Assembly: GCA_016716665.1 (NCBI GenBank)
Contig: JADJVH010000004.1
Coordinates: forward strand, 1 to 64,000
From: Candidatus Opimibacter iunctus
GTDB lineage: Bacteria > Bacteroidota > Bacteroidia > Chitinophagales > Saprospiraceae
Length of the DNA: 64,000 nt
Direction: 5' to 3'
Shown one piece after another: positions 54,246-63,110 of this stretch. Each line of letters starts with the position of its first letter. The first letter of the stretch is position 1. The translations under genes were made by a program, and so were the position numbers. The notes under the pieces are model-generated. The model searched no databases. It saw only the letters and a list, made by a program, of their open reading frames with translations, and had not been told where the DNA came from.

Positions 54246-55428
54246 GAAACTCGACCTGCAGATACAAGCGGAGCTTGATGCTATCCGCGAAGCCGGATTG
54301 TTCAAGCGCGAGCGCACTATCACTTCTCCGCAAGGTGCGGAAATTGACACCATTGAAGGCGGTGAAGTGCTTAATTTCTGTGCCAATAACTACCTGGGAT
54401 TGTCGTCTCATCCGCGTGTGATCGAGGCTGCAATTGAAACAATTCACAGCCATGGATTTGGCATGTCCAGTGTGCGGTTTATCTGTGGCACGCAGGATAT
54501 CCATAAGGAGCTGGAAGCAAAAATAGCGCAATGGGTTGGTGCAGAAGATGCGATACTCTATGCTGCAGCATTTGATGCCAATGGAGGTTTGTTTGAGCCA
54601 CTGCTCAACGAAGATGATGCGATCATCTCTGATGCACTCAACCATGCGTCTATCATCGATGGTATACGACTCTGCAAAGCGAAGCGCTATCGTTACAACA
54701 ACAATGACATGGCTGACCTTGAAGAGCGCCTCAAAGAAACACAAGGTGCGAGGAGGAGGATGATTGCTACTGATGGGGTATTCTCCATGGATGGTATCAT
54801 CGCACAGATGGACAAGATCGTTGAGCTGGCAAAGAAATATGATGCTATTGTGATGGTTGATGATTGCCATGCTACAGGATTTGTTGGTAAGACAGGGCGG
54901 GGTAGTGCGGAGCATAGTGGTGTCTTTGGCAAAGTGGATATCACTACCGGGACTTTTGGTAAAGCACTAGGTGGTGCGTCCGGAGGTTTTACGGCTGGTT
55001 CCAAAGAAGTGATTTCATTATTGCGTCAGCGTTCACGTCCATATCTCTTTTCAAATACATTGGCTCCGTCTATAGTTGGTGCATCAATAGCTGTGCTTGA
55101 TATGCTTGGTGGATCCACAGCCCTGCGTGACAAACTGGAAGTCAATACATCTTACTTCAGAAAAGGAATGACAGAGGCTGGTTTTGATATCGTCCCTGGT
55201 GTACATCCGATTGTGCCGGTGATGTTGTATGATGCTCCATTGTCGCAGGTCTTTGCTGATGATTTGCTCAAGGAAGGGATCTACGTGATCGGTTTCTATT
55301 ATCCTGTTGTTCCCCAAGGAAAAGCCCGTATCCGTGTGCAGATTTCTGCTGGTCATGAGCGTGAGCATCTGGACAAGTGTTTGGAAGCGTTTATTAAGAT
55401 CGGGAAGAAGCACGGGGTGATCAAATGA
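54238..55428 (+). CDS. kbl: Glycine C-acetyltransferase (2-amino-3-ketobutyrate CoA ligase)
   Basis: 396 residues of a class II PLP alpha-oxoamine synthase: NFCANNYLGLSSHP, MVDDCHATGFVGKTGRG and PLP-lysine motif GTFGKALGGASGG. It cleaves 2-amino-3-ketobutyrate to glycine and acetyl-CoA and works with the adjacent tdh. Full-length. Confidence 0.95.
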   Translation: MSEKLDLQIQAELDAIREAGLFKRERTITSPQGAEIDTIEGGEVLNFCANNYLGLSSHPRVIEAAIETIHSHGFGMSSVRFICGTQDIHKELEAKIAQWVGAEDAILYAAAFDANGGLFEPLLNEDDAIISDALNHASIIDGIRLCKAKRYRYNNNDMADLEERLKETQGARRRMIATDGVFSMDGIIAQMDKIVELAKKYDAIVMVDDCHATGFVGKTGRGSAEHSGVFGKVDITTGTFGKALGGASGGFTAGSKEVISLLRQRSRPYLFSNTLAPSIVGASIAVLDMLGGSTALRDKLEVNTSYFRKGMTEAGFDIVPGVHPIVPVMLYDAPLSQVFADDLLKEGIYVIGFYYPVVPQGKARIRVQISAGHEREHLDKCLEAFIKIGKKHGVIK

Positions 55429-55927
55429 TCGGTGATCAGTGATCGGCGATCCGGTGATCAGTAAGCTATCAGCTATCAGCCGTCAGCTTTCAGTGGGTTT
55501 AGCTACCAGCTTTCAGTTTCCAGAGTATTTCATTTAGACGAAAGACTTCAGACTCGCAGACCTAAGACACAATTTTTAGATTACGTTTATGCTGGCCCAG
55601 CCAGCAATTAAGATTGATTGTTAAGCGTAGGTTGTACCTGCGCTTGCGTGCGACAGATCAAAGAAAGCTGCTATCAGGTAGAAATCTGTGCAGCCGTTTT
55701 TAACGGTAGGTAGTTAGTATGTGTATAGGGTAAAAGTCCAAAATCGTAACTAAACGTAAAAATTAAATCTGGCAATAGGGATATTTTAAAAGTGAAAGTT
55801 TAGATACCCGAAACGAATATTTTGAAAAACGAACCATTAATCCTTTGATTTTCAATGGGAATGCATTAAATTCATGCTGGTATATAACCACGTTAGCGGT
55901 TCTTTTAGACTCGTAATCAAAGATACA
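55429..55927. other. 499-base intergenic region after kbl
   Basis: Contains a cluster of six GATC sites (55419-55459), repeated gatcag/ctatcagc-type sequence, a 10-bp hairpin (AAGCGTAGGT/ACCTGCGCTT, 55623-55645) and half of an inverted repeat shared with 61082-61102. I see no gene. G+C falls sharply after about 55700. Confidence 0.5.
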
Positions 55928-56509
55928 ATGATGAAAAATCTATTTTTGCTTTTAATTACCACTTTTACATTCTCATGCACTAATTCTTCTGAGCTTAATT
56001 CCGAAAGCCAATTTAGTGGATATGGAGAATTAATAATTGGAAATCAAATTGATTCTATTCGGAGTTTCAGCCTCTTTAAAGAAGTTTCAGAGAATGAATA
56101 TTCTATTGATAAGTATGAGTTGACTAAGGAAATCGGAGTTGTAGAAGAGGTTGGTGTGAAAACTAAAGATGGAGTAATTTATGAGGTGAAATTCGATATA
56201 GGGAAATACACGAATAAATCAGTATTAGATTCCCAATTGCAAAAATTGAGAAAAGAAGGAATTTCAAGACGGCTGAATAAGAATAGTGATAATTTAGAAA
56301 TTTTATTTTATAAGACAAGCGATGATAGAATTGAACTTACTAGAATGACTTTTAAAGATTCCCGACTTCTAGCGTTGAATGGGTATTTCTCTGCTAGTTA
56401 TAGATATTATGATAAGAGAATTAATGACGAAATAAATTCAATGAACAAAGCGATTCAAGATAGTATTGAAAAGGCAATATATATGAAAGATGTGAAAGGA
56501 GTTAATTGA
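55928..56509 (+). CDS. AT-rich orphan lipoprotein
   Basis: 194 residues from ATG 55928. Signal ends TFTFSC (lipobox). The mature part is polar with repeated acidic-basic strands and no recognised domain. G+C is about one third, much lower than neighbours, suggesting acquisition. The longer ORF start at 55874 precedes the signal peptide and was rejected. Confidence 0.6.
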   Translation: MMKNLFLLLITTFTFSCTNSSELNSESQFSGYGELIIGNQIDSIRSFSLFKEVSENEYSIDKYELTKEIGVVEEVGVKTKDGVIYEVKFDIGKYTNKSVLDSQLQKLRKEGISRRLNKNSDNLEILFYKTSDDRIELTRMTFKDSRLLALNGYFSASYRYYDKRINDEINSMNKAIQDSIEKAIYMKDVKGVN

Positions 56510-56680
56510 AAAGGATTTGTAAACAGGAACTACACGAAATGTACTTATTATGTTGAAGAGGTAAAGTTTAGTTTTTAAAATTTATTACTAATTACAACAA
56601 TAAATATTCGATTCCTTTTTCTATTCTCATTGAGTCTACGTTGAATATTGATTGTTAGTAAATTTACAACACCAAATAAA

Positions 56681-57889
56681 ATGAAATCAATAATTGAAGA
56701 CAAGCTTGACAGAATTGCCGATGTATGGAATAACTTCATATGGGACTACAAATTCTGTTCAAGTAAAATTAAATTCAATCAAGATGCAAAGACGAACTAT
56801 TTTGGTGATATACTTGGATATTTTAATGATACTCTTGACATAGTATTTACAAAAAAAAGATACACTAACTATGTGGACAAATTTTCATTTACAATTAGTT
56901 TTTTACAAGCAATATACATACAACAGGATTTTATTCAAGAGATGTTGGAAATTTTCAAAATTTCTATTGATAAGGGTAAGCTAAAAGAAGACTTGACATA
57001 TAGTAAAAACCGGGAGCTAAGGAATGAACTGATTGGGCATCCAATTAGAAAGATTGAAACTCCGACAAAGCTCTTAATTGAAATAGAATGTGATTCTTGC
57101 GGCAAACTATTGAGTAGACCTAAAAATGAGAAAGTGTTACTGTCATCAACTGTCTTTAGTTATCAAGCAAGCGAAGACGAAATTCAATACTTACTTTATC
57201 AAAAATCCAATAACTTTCAATCTGAAATCAAAACTTATAGTATAGATGACATTCAAGATAGGCATAGAGAGTTTCTTGAGAAATATTTCGAAATAATACT
57301 TGAAAGGCTCAAATCGATACTGGATGAATATATATCTAAGCTTGATGACCTTGAAAATGTAATCGAAAATCACGACTTCACAACTGTTCTAAAACTTGTC
57401 GATCTTTACTACGAAGCCTTCTTCCAGTCTGATTACATCTTTAACAAAGATTCCTTAGAGGAAATATATAAACGGATGGATGAGCACAATCGTTATAAAT
57501 TATACATTGACAAATTCTATAATGGCTTACGAACTGAACTGGCTGACAAGAAAATATCTGCTAAAAATATATTTGAAAGGAAAGTAGTTGACAAGTCTGC
57601 GTATAAAAGTATACCTTTTCCGAATCTTGAAACCATTTTTACATCAAATGAGGAAGCAAATATTTTTGCCGAAGATACTAAGGAATTCAATCATTATTTA
57701 TTGGGTAAACTCGCTAGAAAAAGGAATCTGGATGATTTTGAATTTTTTGGCAGTGTACTTAAGAATAATTATCAAGATAATAACATTGTATTGGATGAAC
57801 TTGCACATATGGAACGTAATATTTCAAATGAAATTGAGTACTACACCTCTTTAAATATGATTTGCATGGAGCTGAATTCAGAAAAGTAA
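56681..57889 (+). CDS. AT-rich orphan protein with HEPN-like motif
   Basis: About 402 residues from ATG 56681 (MKSIIEDKLDRI). The codon use and base composition are strongly AT-rich. A segment KNRELRNELIGHPIRK contains R-N-(x4)-H, the spacing of HEPN ribonuclease/nucleotidyltransferase-associated motifs, in a mainly alpha-helical protein. A CDSCGK pair is also present. No known family is recognised with certainty. A toxin or abortive-infection role is inference only. Confidence 0.55.
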   Translation: MKSIIEDKLDRIADVWNNFIWDYKFCSSKIKFNQDAKTNYFGDILGYFNDTLDIVFTKKRYTNYVDKFSFTISFLQAIYIQQDFIQEMLEIFKISIDKGKLKEDLTYSKNRELRNELIGHPIRKIETPTKLLIEIECDSCGKLLSRPKNEKVLLSSTVFSYQASEDEIQYLLYQKSNNFQSEIKTYSIDDIQDRHREFLEKYFEIILERLKSILDEYISKLDDLENVIENHDFTTVLKLVDLYYEAFFQSDYIFNKDSLEEIYKRMDEHNRYKLYIDKFYNGLRTELADKKISAKNIFERKVVDKSAYKSIPFPNLETIFTSNEEANIFAEDTKEFNHYLLGKLARKRNLDDFEFFGSVLKNNYQDNNIVLDELAHMERNISNEIEYYTSLNMICMELNSEK

Positions 57890-58403
57890 ACTGAGCCGCT
57901 AACATCGGATGCTCATTAGCAGGGCTATCTACATTGAGAATGTCGCCTTCGCCCACCCCATCACCTTAACTTCGCTATGGCGACCAAAGGAAAAACGTAA
58001 ATTTGGAGAAGGGAATCCCAGAGACAGCCCAAACTCAGTCGGCTAGCCTACTAGCATCCTTCAGCGTTACAAATTCCATCCCAAAAGCTTTTCGCTTCGG
58101 CATCTTCACTGGTTTCGTGTTCCCATTCTTTACTAAAAGCGACCGCGCGGGTCTTGATCTCGTTCCAGGATAAGGGCATAGATTTGGTCTAATTGGTAGG
58201 AAAAAGGCAGGGTATTTCTTTCAATAATGGGTATTGTCAAGCTGACATTATTAGTTGGAATGTCGACAACAAATAAGTGGTCATGAGTCATACGGTTTAT
58301 CTAGTTATAAAGACTATTTACCTAAGATAATATTAGGATATTTGCGCTTCACTACTTGCACCTTTGGCTCTATCGGGATTATCGCATATTTTACTCTTCT
58401 TCT
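57890..58403. other. 514-base intergenic region, with methyltransferase relic
   Basis: Contains the minus-strand N-terminal fragment at 58051-58179 and a short overlapping ORF (58133-58291, 52 codons, unrecognised). No intact gene seen. Confidence 0.5.
58051..58179 (-). pseudogene. N-terminal relic of an MmeI/class I DNA methyltransferase-like gene
   Basis: ATG 58179 to TAG 58051-58053, 42 codons. MPLSWNEIKTRAVAFSKEWE and SEDAEAKSFWDG match the start of MmeI-like type II restriction/methyltransferase proteins (several hundred to a thousand residues). The rest is absent, so this is a fragment. It lies next to the AT-rich orphans and probably marks a past insertion or deletion. Confidence 0.65.
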
Positions 58404-60737
58404 ATGAGAAAGCATTTATACTTACCAGCACTTCTGCTTGCCTTATGTATTTTCCTCAGCAACTACTTGGTTGCACAACAGGTTTTACCTACTCCCCAGC
58501 AACCTTTTAAGGGTAAAATTTCCATATCTCCAAAGGACTCAGTAAAGGACTTCCCGAAGGAGCCTCATGCTCCAAAAGATGCGCCTAACGTCTTATTGAT
58601 TTTATTGGACGATGTAGGCTTTGGCGCCAGCAGCACCTTTGGTGGTTATGCCAATACGCCAACGTTGCAGCGATTGGCGGATAATGGAGTAAAGTACAAT
58701 CGATTTCATACCACCGGGGTCTGTAGCCCCACCCGGGCGGCACTGCTTACTGGGAAAAACGCTCACGAGGTACATTCAGGTGTGGTTACTGAAATGGCCA
58801 ACGGATTTCCAGGCTACAATTCATTAATAGGTAAGGAGAATGCCACTGTGGCAGAAATTCTAAAACAGAATGGATATAACACTGCATGGATAGGTAAAAA
58901 CCATAACGTACCTGATTGGCATTCAAGTGCTGCCGGACCTTTTGACCTATGGCCAACCGGGCTTGGCTTTGAGAAATTTTATGGATTCATTGGAGGCGAA
59001 GCCAATCAATTCCGTCCTTTGTTGTTTGATGGTATTACGCCTATTGAGCCATACCTGGGCAAGATGGAATATAACCTTGATTATGATCTTGCTGACCAGG
59101 CCAGCAACTGGATAAAAATGCAAAAAGCATCTGCACCCGATAAGCCATTTTTCTGCTATTACGCTCCAGGGGCGACGCATGCTCCACATCATGCGACAAA
59201 AGAATGGATAGCCAAACAAAAAGGGAAGTACGACATGGGCTGGGATGAGCTACGCGAAATAACTTCTGAGCGTCAAAAGAAGATGGGAATTATACCAGCA
59301 GACGCGAAGTTAACACCTCGCGATAAAGCATTACCATCCTGGGAGAGCATGGATCCTAAATATAGAAAAATGTATTCGTACATGATGGAGATCTACGCTG
59401 CTTATTTGGAGCAAGCCGATTACAATGTAGGTCGTGTATTACAGTCCATTGACGATATGGGACAACTTGAAAATACGTTAGTTATTTATATAGTCGGGGA
59501 TAATGGTGCTGCCAGTGAAGGTGGAATACATGGAAAATATAATGACCTCACTATTTTAAGTATGATAGACGAAGATCCGGATGCCATTCTTTCTCATATT
59601 GATGAATTGGGCACCTGGAAAGCAAACAACAGTGTTCCTGCCGGATGGGGATGGGCATCAAATACCCCTTTTCAATGGGTGAAACAAATTGCAAGCCACT
59701 TTGGAGGAACCAGGAACGGTTTAGTCATTTCCTGGCCGAATGGAATAAAAGCAAAAGGAGAAGTGCGGAGTCAATTCCATCATGTGTCTGATATAGTGCC
59801 AACTATTTTGGAATGTGCCGGTATCGAACAGCCTGCAATTGTAAATGGAGTCGCTCAAAAACCTATGTCAGGAATCAGCATGAAGTATACTTTTGACAAT
59901 GCAAATGCTAAAGATCAAAGAACAACACAATATTTTGAGATATTTGGTAATGCAGGTCTCTATCACGAGGGCTGGATGGCAAACACAAAGGTTTTTGTAA
60001 ATCCATGGAGTGGCAAGTCAGTTGAAGTAGATTGGATGAAAGATGTGCAATGGGAGTTGTATAATATTGATAAAGATTTTTCGCAATCCGAAGATTTAGC
60101 TGCTTTATATCCTGAGAAATTGGCAGAAATGAAAAACCTGTTTTTTGCTGAAGCTGCTAAAAATGATGCCTTACCCATTGACAATTCCAAAGCTGCCCGT
60201 TTTGCTACCGAAAACCGTCCAAGCTTAACCCGTGGCCGTACCTCTTTTACTTATTATCAGGGGATGAAGCGTATTCCTGAAGGTGCCTCTCCTGAAATTA
60301 AAAATATCTCCTGGGGAATTATGGCTGATTTAGATTTAAAAGAGACTACCGCTAATGGTATGATAGTAACACAAGGAGGTTTGAATGGAGGGTATGGGTT
60401 GTATTTGGATAAGGGTAAGCCTGTTTTCTGTTATAATTACGCTGGCCAGAAGCAATATTTTATTATGTCTGATAAAGCAATACCAACTGGCAAACATCAG
60501 CTAGGAATGAATTTCAAATATGATGGTGGTGGATTGGGTAAAGGTGGTAATGTTGTCCTTACGTTAGATGGCAAAGAAATTGCAAAAGGCAGAGTAGACG
60601 CAACAGTACCTCTTCGTTTTTCTACCGAAGAAACATTTGCCGTGGGAGAGGATACTTCTACACCGGTCAATTTGAAGTATGATGTGCCATTTGCCTTTAC
60701 AGGAAAAATAGAAAAGGTGGTGGTAGAATATCGATAG
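58404..60737 (+). CDS. Sulfatase (arylsulfatase family), exported
   Basis: 777 residues with a signal peptide (ALLLALCIFLSNYLVAQ). Formylglycine motif CSPTR (Cys107) in TTGVCSPTRAALLTGKN, metal-binding NVLLILLDDVGFG and GDNGAASEGG. C-terminal beta domain of about 140 residues. Needs a formylglycine-generating enzyme, not in the window. ATG 58404 precedes the signal; the longer start at 58356 was rejected. Confidence 0.9.
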   Translation: MRKHLYLPALLLALCIFLSNYLVAQQVLPTPQQPFKGKISISPKDSVKDFPKEPHAPKDAPNVLLILLDDVGFGASSTFGGYANTPTLQRLADNGVKYNRFHTTGVCSPTRAALLTGKNAHEVHSGVVTEMANGFPGYNSLIGKENATVAEILKQNGYNTAWIGKNHNVPDWHSSAAGPFDLWPTGLGFEKFYGFIGGEANQFRPLLFDGITPIEPYLGKMEYNLDYDLADQASNWIKMQKASAPDKPFFCYYAPGATHAPHHATKEWIAKQKGKYDMGWDELREITSERQKKMGIIPADAKLTPRDKALPSWESMDPKYRKMYSYMMEIYAAYLEQADYNVGRVLQSIDDMGQLENTLVIYIVGDNGAASEGGIHGKYNDLTILSMIDEDPDAILSHIDELGTWKANNSVPAGWGWASNTPFQWVKQIASHFGGTRNGLVISWPNGIKAKGEVRSQFHHVSDIVPTILECAGIEQPAIVNGVAQKPMSGISMKYTFDNANAKDQRTTQYFEIFGNAGLYHEGWMANTKVFVNPWSGKSVEVDWMKDVQWELYNIDKDFSQSEDLAALYPEKLAEMKNLFFAEAAKNDALPIDNSKAARFATENRPSLTRGRTSFTYYQGMKRIPEGASPEIKNISWGIMADLDLKETTANGMIVTQGGLNGGYGLYLDKGKPVFCYNYAGQKQYFIMSDKAIPTGKHQLGMNFKYDGGGLGKGGNVVLTLDGKEIAKGRVDATVPLRFSTEETFAVGEDTSTPVNLKYDVPFAFTGKIEKVVVEYR

Positions 60738-61132
60738 GCCAAATTTGATCATTAGTCTCATTCCTGGAGCCCGGAGGCTCCCGATACAGATCATTCAATA
60801 ATCACAGATGCTATTGATTTAACAGTTTGCAGCCAAATGCCTTCGTCTCTATTTGATGTAATTGCCAGGACAGGTTTCGCTAATGCTCTTAAGCTTCAAC
60901 AATCGAAGAGGCTACAAACAACATTTGCTTTTGGTATAAGAATTAAAACTCGGTCTTTTCACGCAAGTTAAAACTTGCATACGCACAAGCTTAAGTAAAC
61001 TTAAGCTTAACATTATCCACTTTATAGTATGAGTCTGGCATCTGCGTGTCTGGCATCTGGAATCTTTTTACCCACATCACGAGTCTTTCGTCTGCGAGTC
61101 TGGCATCTGGCGTCTGAAGATGAATTAATCCG
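60738..61132. other. 395-base gap between the sulfatase and aspartate kinase genes
   Basis: Convergent genes. Contains two perfect hairpins (60963-60978, 60987-61008) and a repeated gtctggcatctg block (61029-61117). No gene seen. Confidence 0.6.
60963..61008. terminator. Two adjacent perfect hairpins, probable bidirectional terminator
   Basis: GCAAGTT/AACTTGC with two-base loop (60963-60978) and AAGCTTAAG/CTTAAGCTT with TAAA loop (60987-61008), between convergent genes. Confidence 0.5.
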
Positions 61133-62407
61133 CTAGGCGTTCTTGATGATAAACTGATGCGTCTTGCCATAGATCTCTTCAAACAGAATTTCCTTGCCGG
61201 CCTTGAGCATTGATAAAGTTTGTTCATCGGCATGACGGACAGTGATCAACTCGATGTGCTCGTGGAGGATGATGTCATATTTATCCTGCAGGGCAGTGAC
61301 GAGTTGGCTGACTTTGGCAGGATCGTTGGTGATGCAGACCATAAAACTGATCGCGGTATTACGCATGCTGTTGACCTTGATCCGGAGATCAGCGATGCGG
61401 GTGAAGATTTCCTTTAGGTTTTCCTCAGCAACAAACGAAAAGTCCTTGGTGGAGATTCGAAATAATACTTGGTTGGGTTCGACGACAATGATCGGAGGAA
61501 GGTCTGTGATGGTGCCTGCACCTATCTTGGTACCGTACTGATCCGGATGATCAAATGGTCGCACAAACAGCGGAATGCCCTTGTTCTGCAGAGGCTTGAT
61601 CGTCTTTGGATGGATCACCTTGGCGCCATAATAAGTCATCTCAATTGCCTCCTGGTATGAAATATCATCCATACGTTGGGCGAATTCAAATCGCTTAGGA
61701 TCACCTGTCATGATCCCAGGCACATCTTTCCAAATCGTCACGGATTCAGCATCAAGCGTATACGCCAGGATCGCAGCGGTGTAGTCTGATCCTTCACGGC
61801 CAAGGGTGGTGCTTTCATTATAGACAGTCGAACCAATAAATCCCTGGGTGATGATCATACCATGCTGATCAAGTGCCTTGCGAACCTCATGATCCACGGC
61901 AGCCTGCGTCAGATCCCAAAGTATTCTTGCTTCCCTGTACTCCGCATCTGTCTTGATAAAATTGCGTGCATCAAGCCATTGGTGAGCGATGCCTTGATTG
62001 GTGAGGTAAGCACTTACAATTTTAGTTGAAGCCAACTCCCCGAATACGATGATCTGATCGTAATGATAGTTGTAGGTAGGATGAGGGTCTTCCTCGAGGA
62101 TCCAGTTGAGCTCCACCCACAGGTCATGGAGATCGGTCATGAGGGCATCTGCCTGATCCGCAAGTAATGAGGTGGCTACTTCTTCATGATAGGATTTAAG
62201 CTTGCCGACCAACTCTGGCAATAGTTCCGGTTGATGATAGTGGGCCCTGATGATTTCTTCGAGGGCATTGGTTGTCTTGCCCATGGCAGAGATGACTACT
62301 GCGAGTGGCCTTGGAGAGGGGTTGCGTAGGATATCTCCTACATTTCTGATAGCAGCGGCATCCTTGACTGATGCACCACCAAACTTGTAAACCTCTACGG
62401 GGTTCAT
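61133..62407 (-). CDS. lysC: Aspartate kinase
   Basis: 424 residues: catalytic KFGGASVKDAAAIRNV, SAMGKTTNALE and TTLGREGSDYTAAILAY, with C-terminal ACT regulatory domains (SFMVCITND). Monofunctional, not fused to homoserine dehydrogenase. ATG 62407 follows the -7 box TACTTTTA (62426-62433); the upstream frame start at 62449 is excluded. Confidence 0.93.
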   Translation of the reverse strand: MNPVEVYKFGGASVKDAAAIRNVGDILRNPSPRPLAVVISAMGKTTNALEEIIRAHYHQPELLPELVGKLKSYHEEVATSLLADQADALMTDLHDLWVELNWILEEDPHPTYNYHYDQIIVFGELASTKIVSAYLTNQGIAHQWLDARNFIKTDAEYREARILWDLTQAAVDHEVRKALDQHGMIITQGFIGSTVYNESTTLGREGSDYTAAILAYTLDAESVTIWKDVPGIMTGDPKRFEFAQRMDDISYQEAIEMTYYGAKVIHPKTIKPLQNKGIPLFVRPFDHPDQYGTKIGAGTITDLPPIIVVEPNQVLFRISTKDFSFVAEENLKEIFTRIADLRIKVNSMRNTAISFMVCITNDPAKVSQLVTALQDKYDIILHEHIELITVRHADEQTLSMLKAGKEILFEEIYGKTHQFIIKNA

Positions 62408-62425
62408 GCCTATGCTATTTTGGCG

Positions 62426-62433
62426 TAAAAGTA
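62426..62433 (-). promoter_or_regulatory. -7 box TACTTTTA for lysC
   Basis: One mismatch to consensus (final A), leader of about 12 bases. Confidence 0.4.
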
Positions 62434-62507
62434 AGCTAAGAATCCACATTGTGGTTTGCCTGATTCACTACTGACGGGCAGTCATCTATACCCAAAAAGA
62501 CTATCCT

Positions 62508-62515
62508 TATCTTTA
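62508..62515 (+). promoter_or_regulatory. -7 box TATCTTTA for the LOG gene
   Basis: One mismatch to consensus, seven bases before ATG 62523; near-leaderless. Confidence 0.35.
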
Positions 62516-62522
62516 CGGGGAA

Positions 62523-63110
62523 ATGAACGAACTAAGATCAATCTGCGTCTACTGCGGGTCTGCCTCAGGCAATGATCCCGTTTATGCCCGTGATGCCGTC
62601 ACGCTGGCCGGGTTATTTATTGAAAACAAGATCAGGCTGGTCAATGGCGGCGGCAGCATAGGCCTCATGGGGGTCATGGCCGATGCGATCATGGAGGGGG
62701 GCGGAGAAGCTACCGGCGTCATTCCAATCTCTCTCAAGCAAAAGGAAGTGGCACACAAAGGCATGACAGAGCTGATCGTAGTACCTGACATGCACAGCAG
62801 GAAACTCATGATGGTCAATATGTCTGATGCCTTTATCGCCTTGCCTGGTGGATTTGGCACCATGGATGAAGTGTTTGAGACCCTCACTTGGGCACAATTG
62901 CATCTGCACCGTAAACCCATCATCCTCTATAATCCAAACGGATTCTATGATCTCCTCCTGGCCCAGGCTGACCACATGGTCAAGGAAGGATTTTTAAATA
63001 TCTCATCGAGGGCACTGCTGATGTCCACTAGCGATGTCTACAGGCTGTTACCAAAACTCATGTCTTTCCAACCACCTACGTCTGACAAATGGACACACAC
63101 CAGGTCCTAA
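62523..63110 (+). CDS. LOG-family cytokinin riboside 5'-monophosphate phosphoribohydrolase-like protein
   Basis: 195 residues: GGGSIGLMGVMADAIMEGGG and PGGFGTMDEVFETLTWAQ (PGGxGTxxE), the LOG/TIGR00730 signature. Probably a nucleotide phosphoribohydrolase. Its TAA overlaps the next start by one base. Confidence 0.9.
   Translation: MNELRSICVYCGSASGNDPVYARDAVTLAGLFIENKIRLVNGGGSIGLMGVMADAIMEGGGEATGVIPISLKQKEVAHKGMTELIVVPDMHSRKLMMVNMSDAFIALPGGFGTMDEVFETLTWAQLHLHRKPIILYNPNGFYDLLLAQADHMVKEGFLNISSRALLMSTSDVYRLLPKLMSFQPPTSDKWTHTRS

Noticed and set aside
55890..57910. Integron attC-like boundaries (GTTAGCGG / CCGCTAAC)
   Set aside because: The core does not match GTTRRRY and no second core or palindromic body is seen.
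61029..61117. CRISPR-like short repeats
   Set aside because: Repeats are irregular, short and without unique spacers or cas genes.
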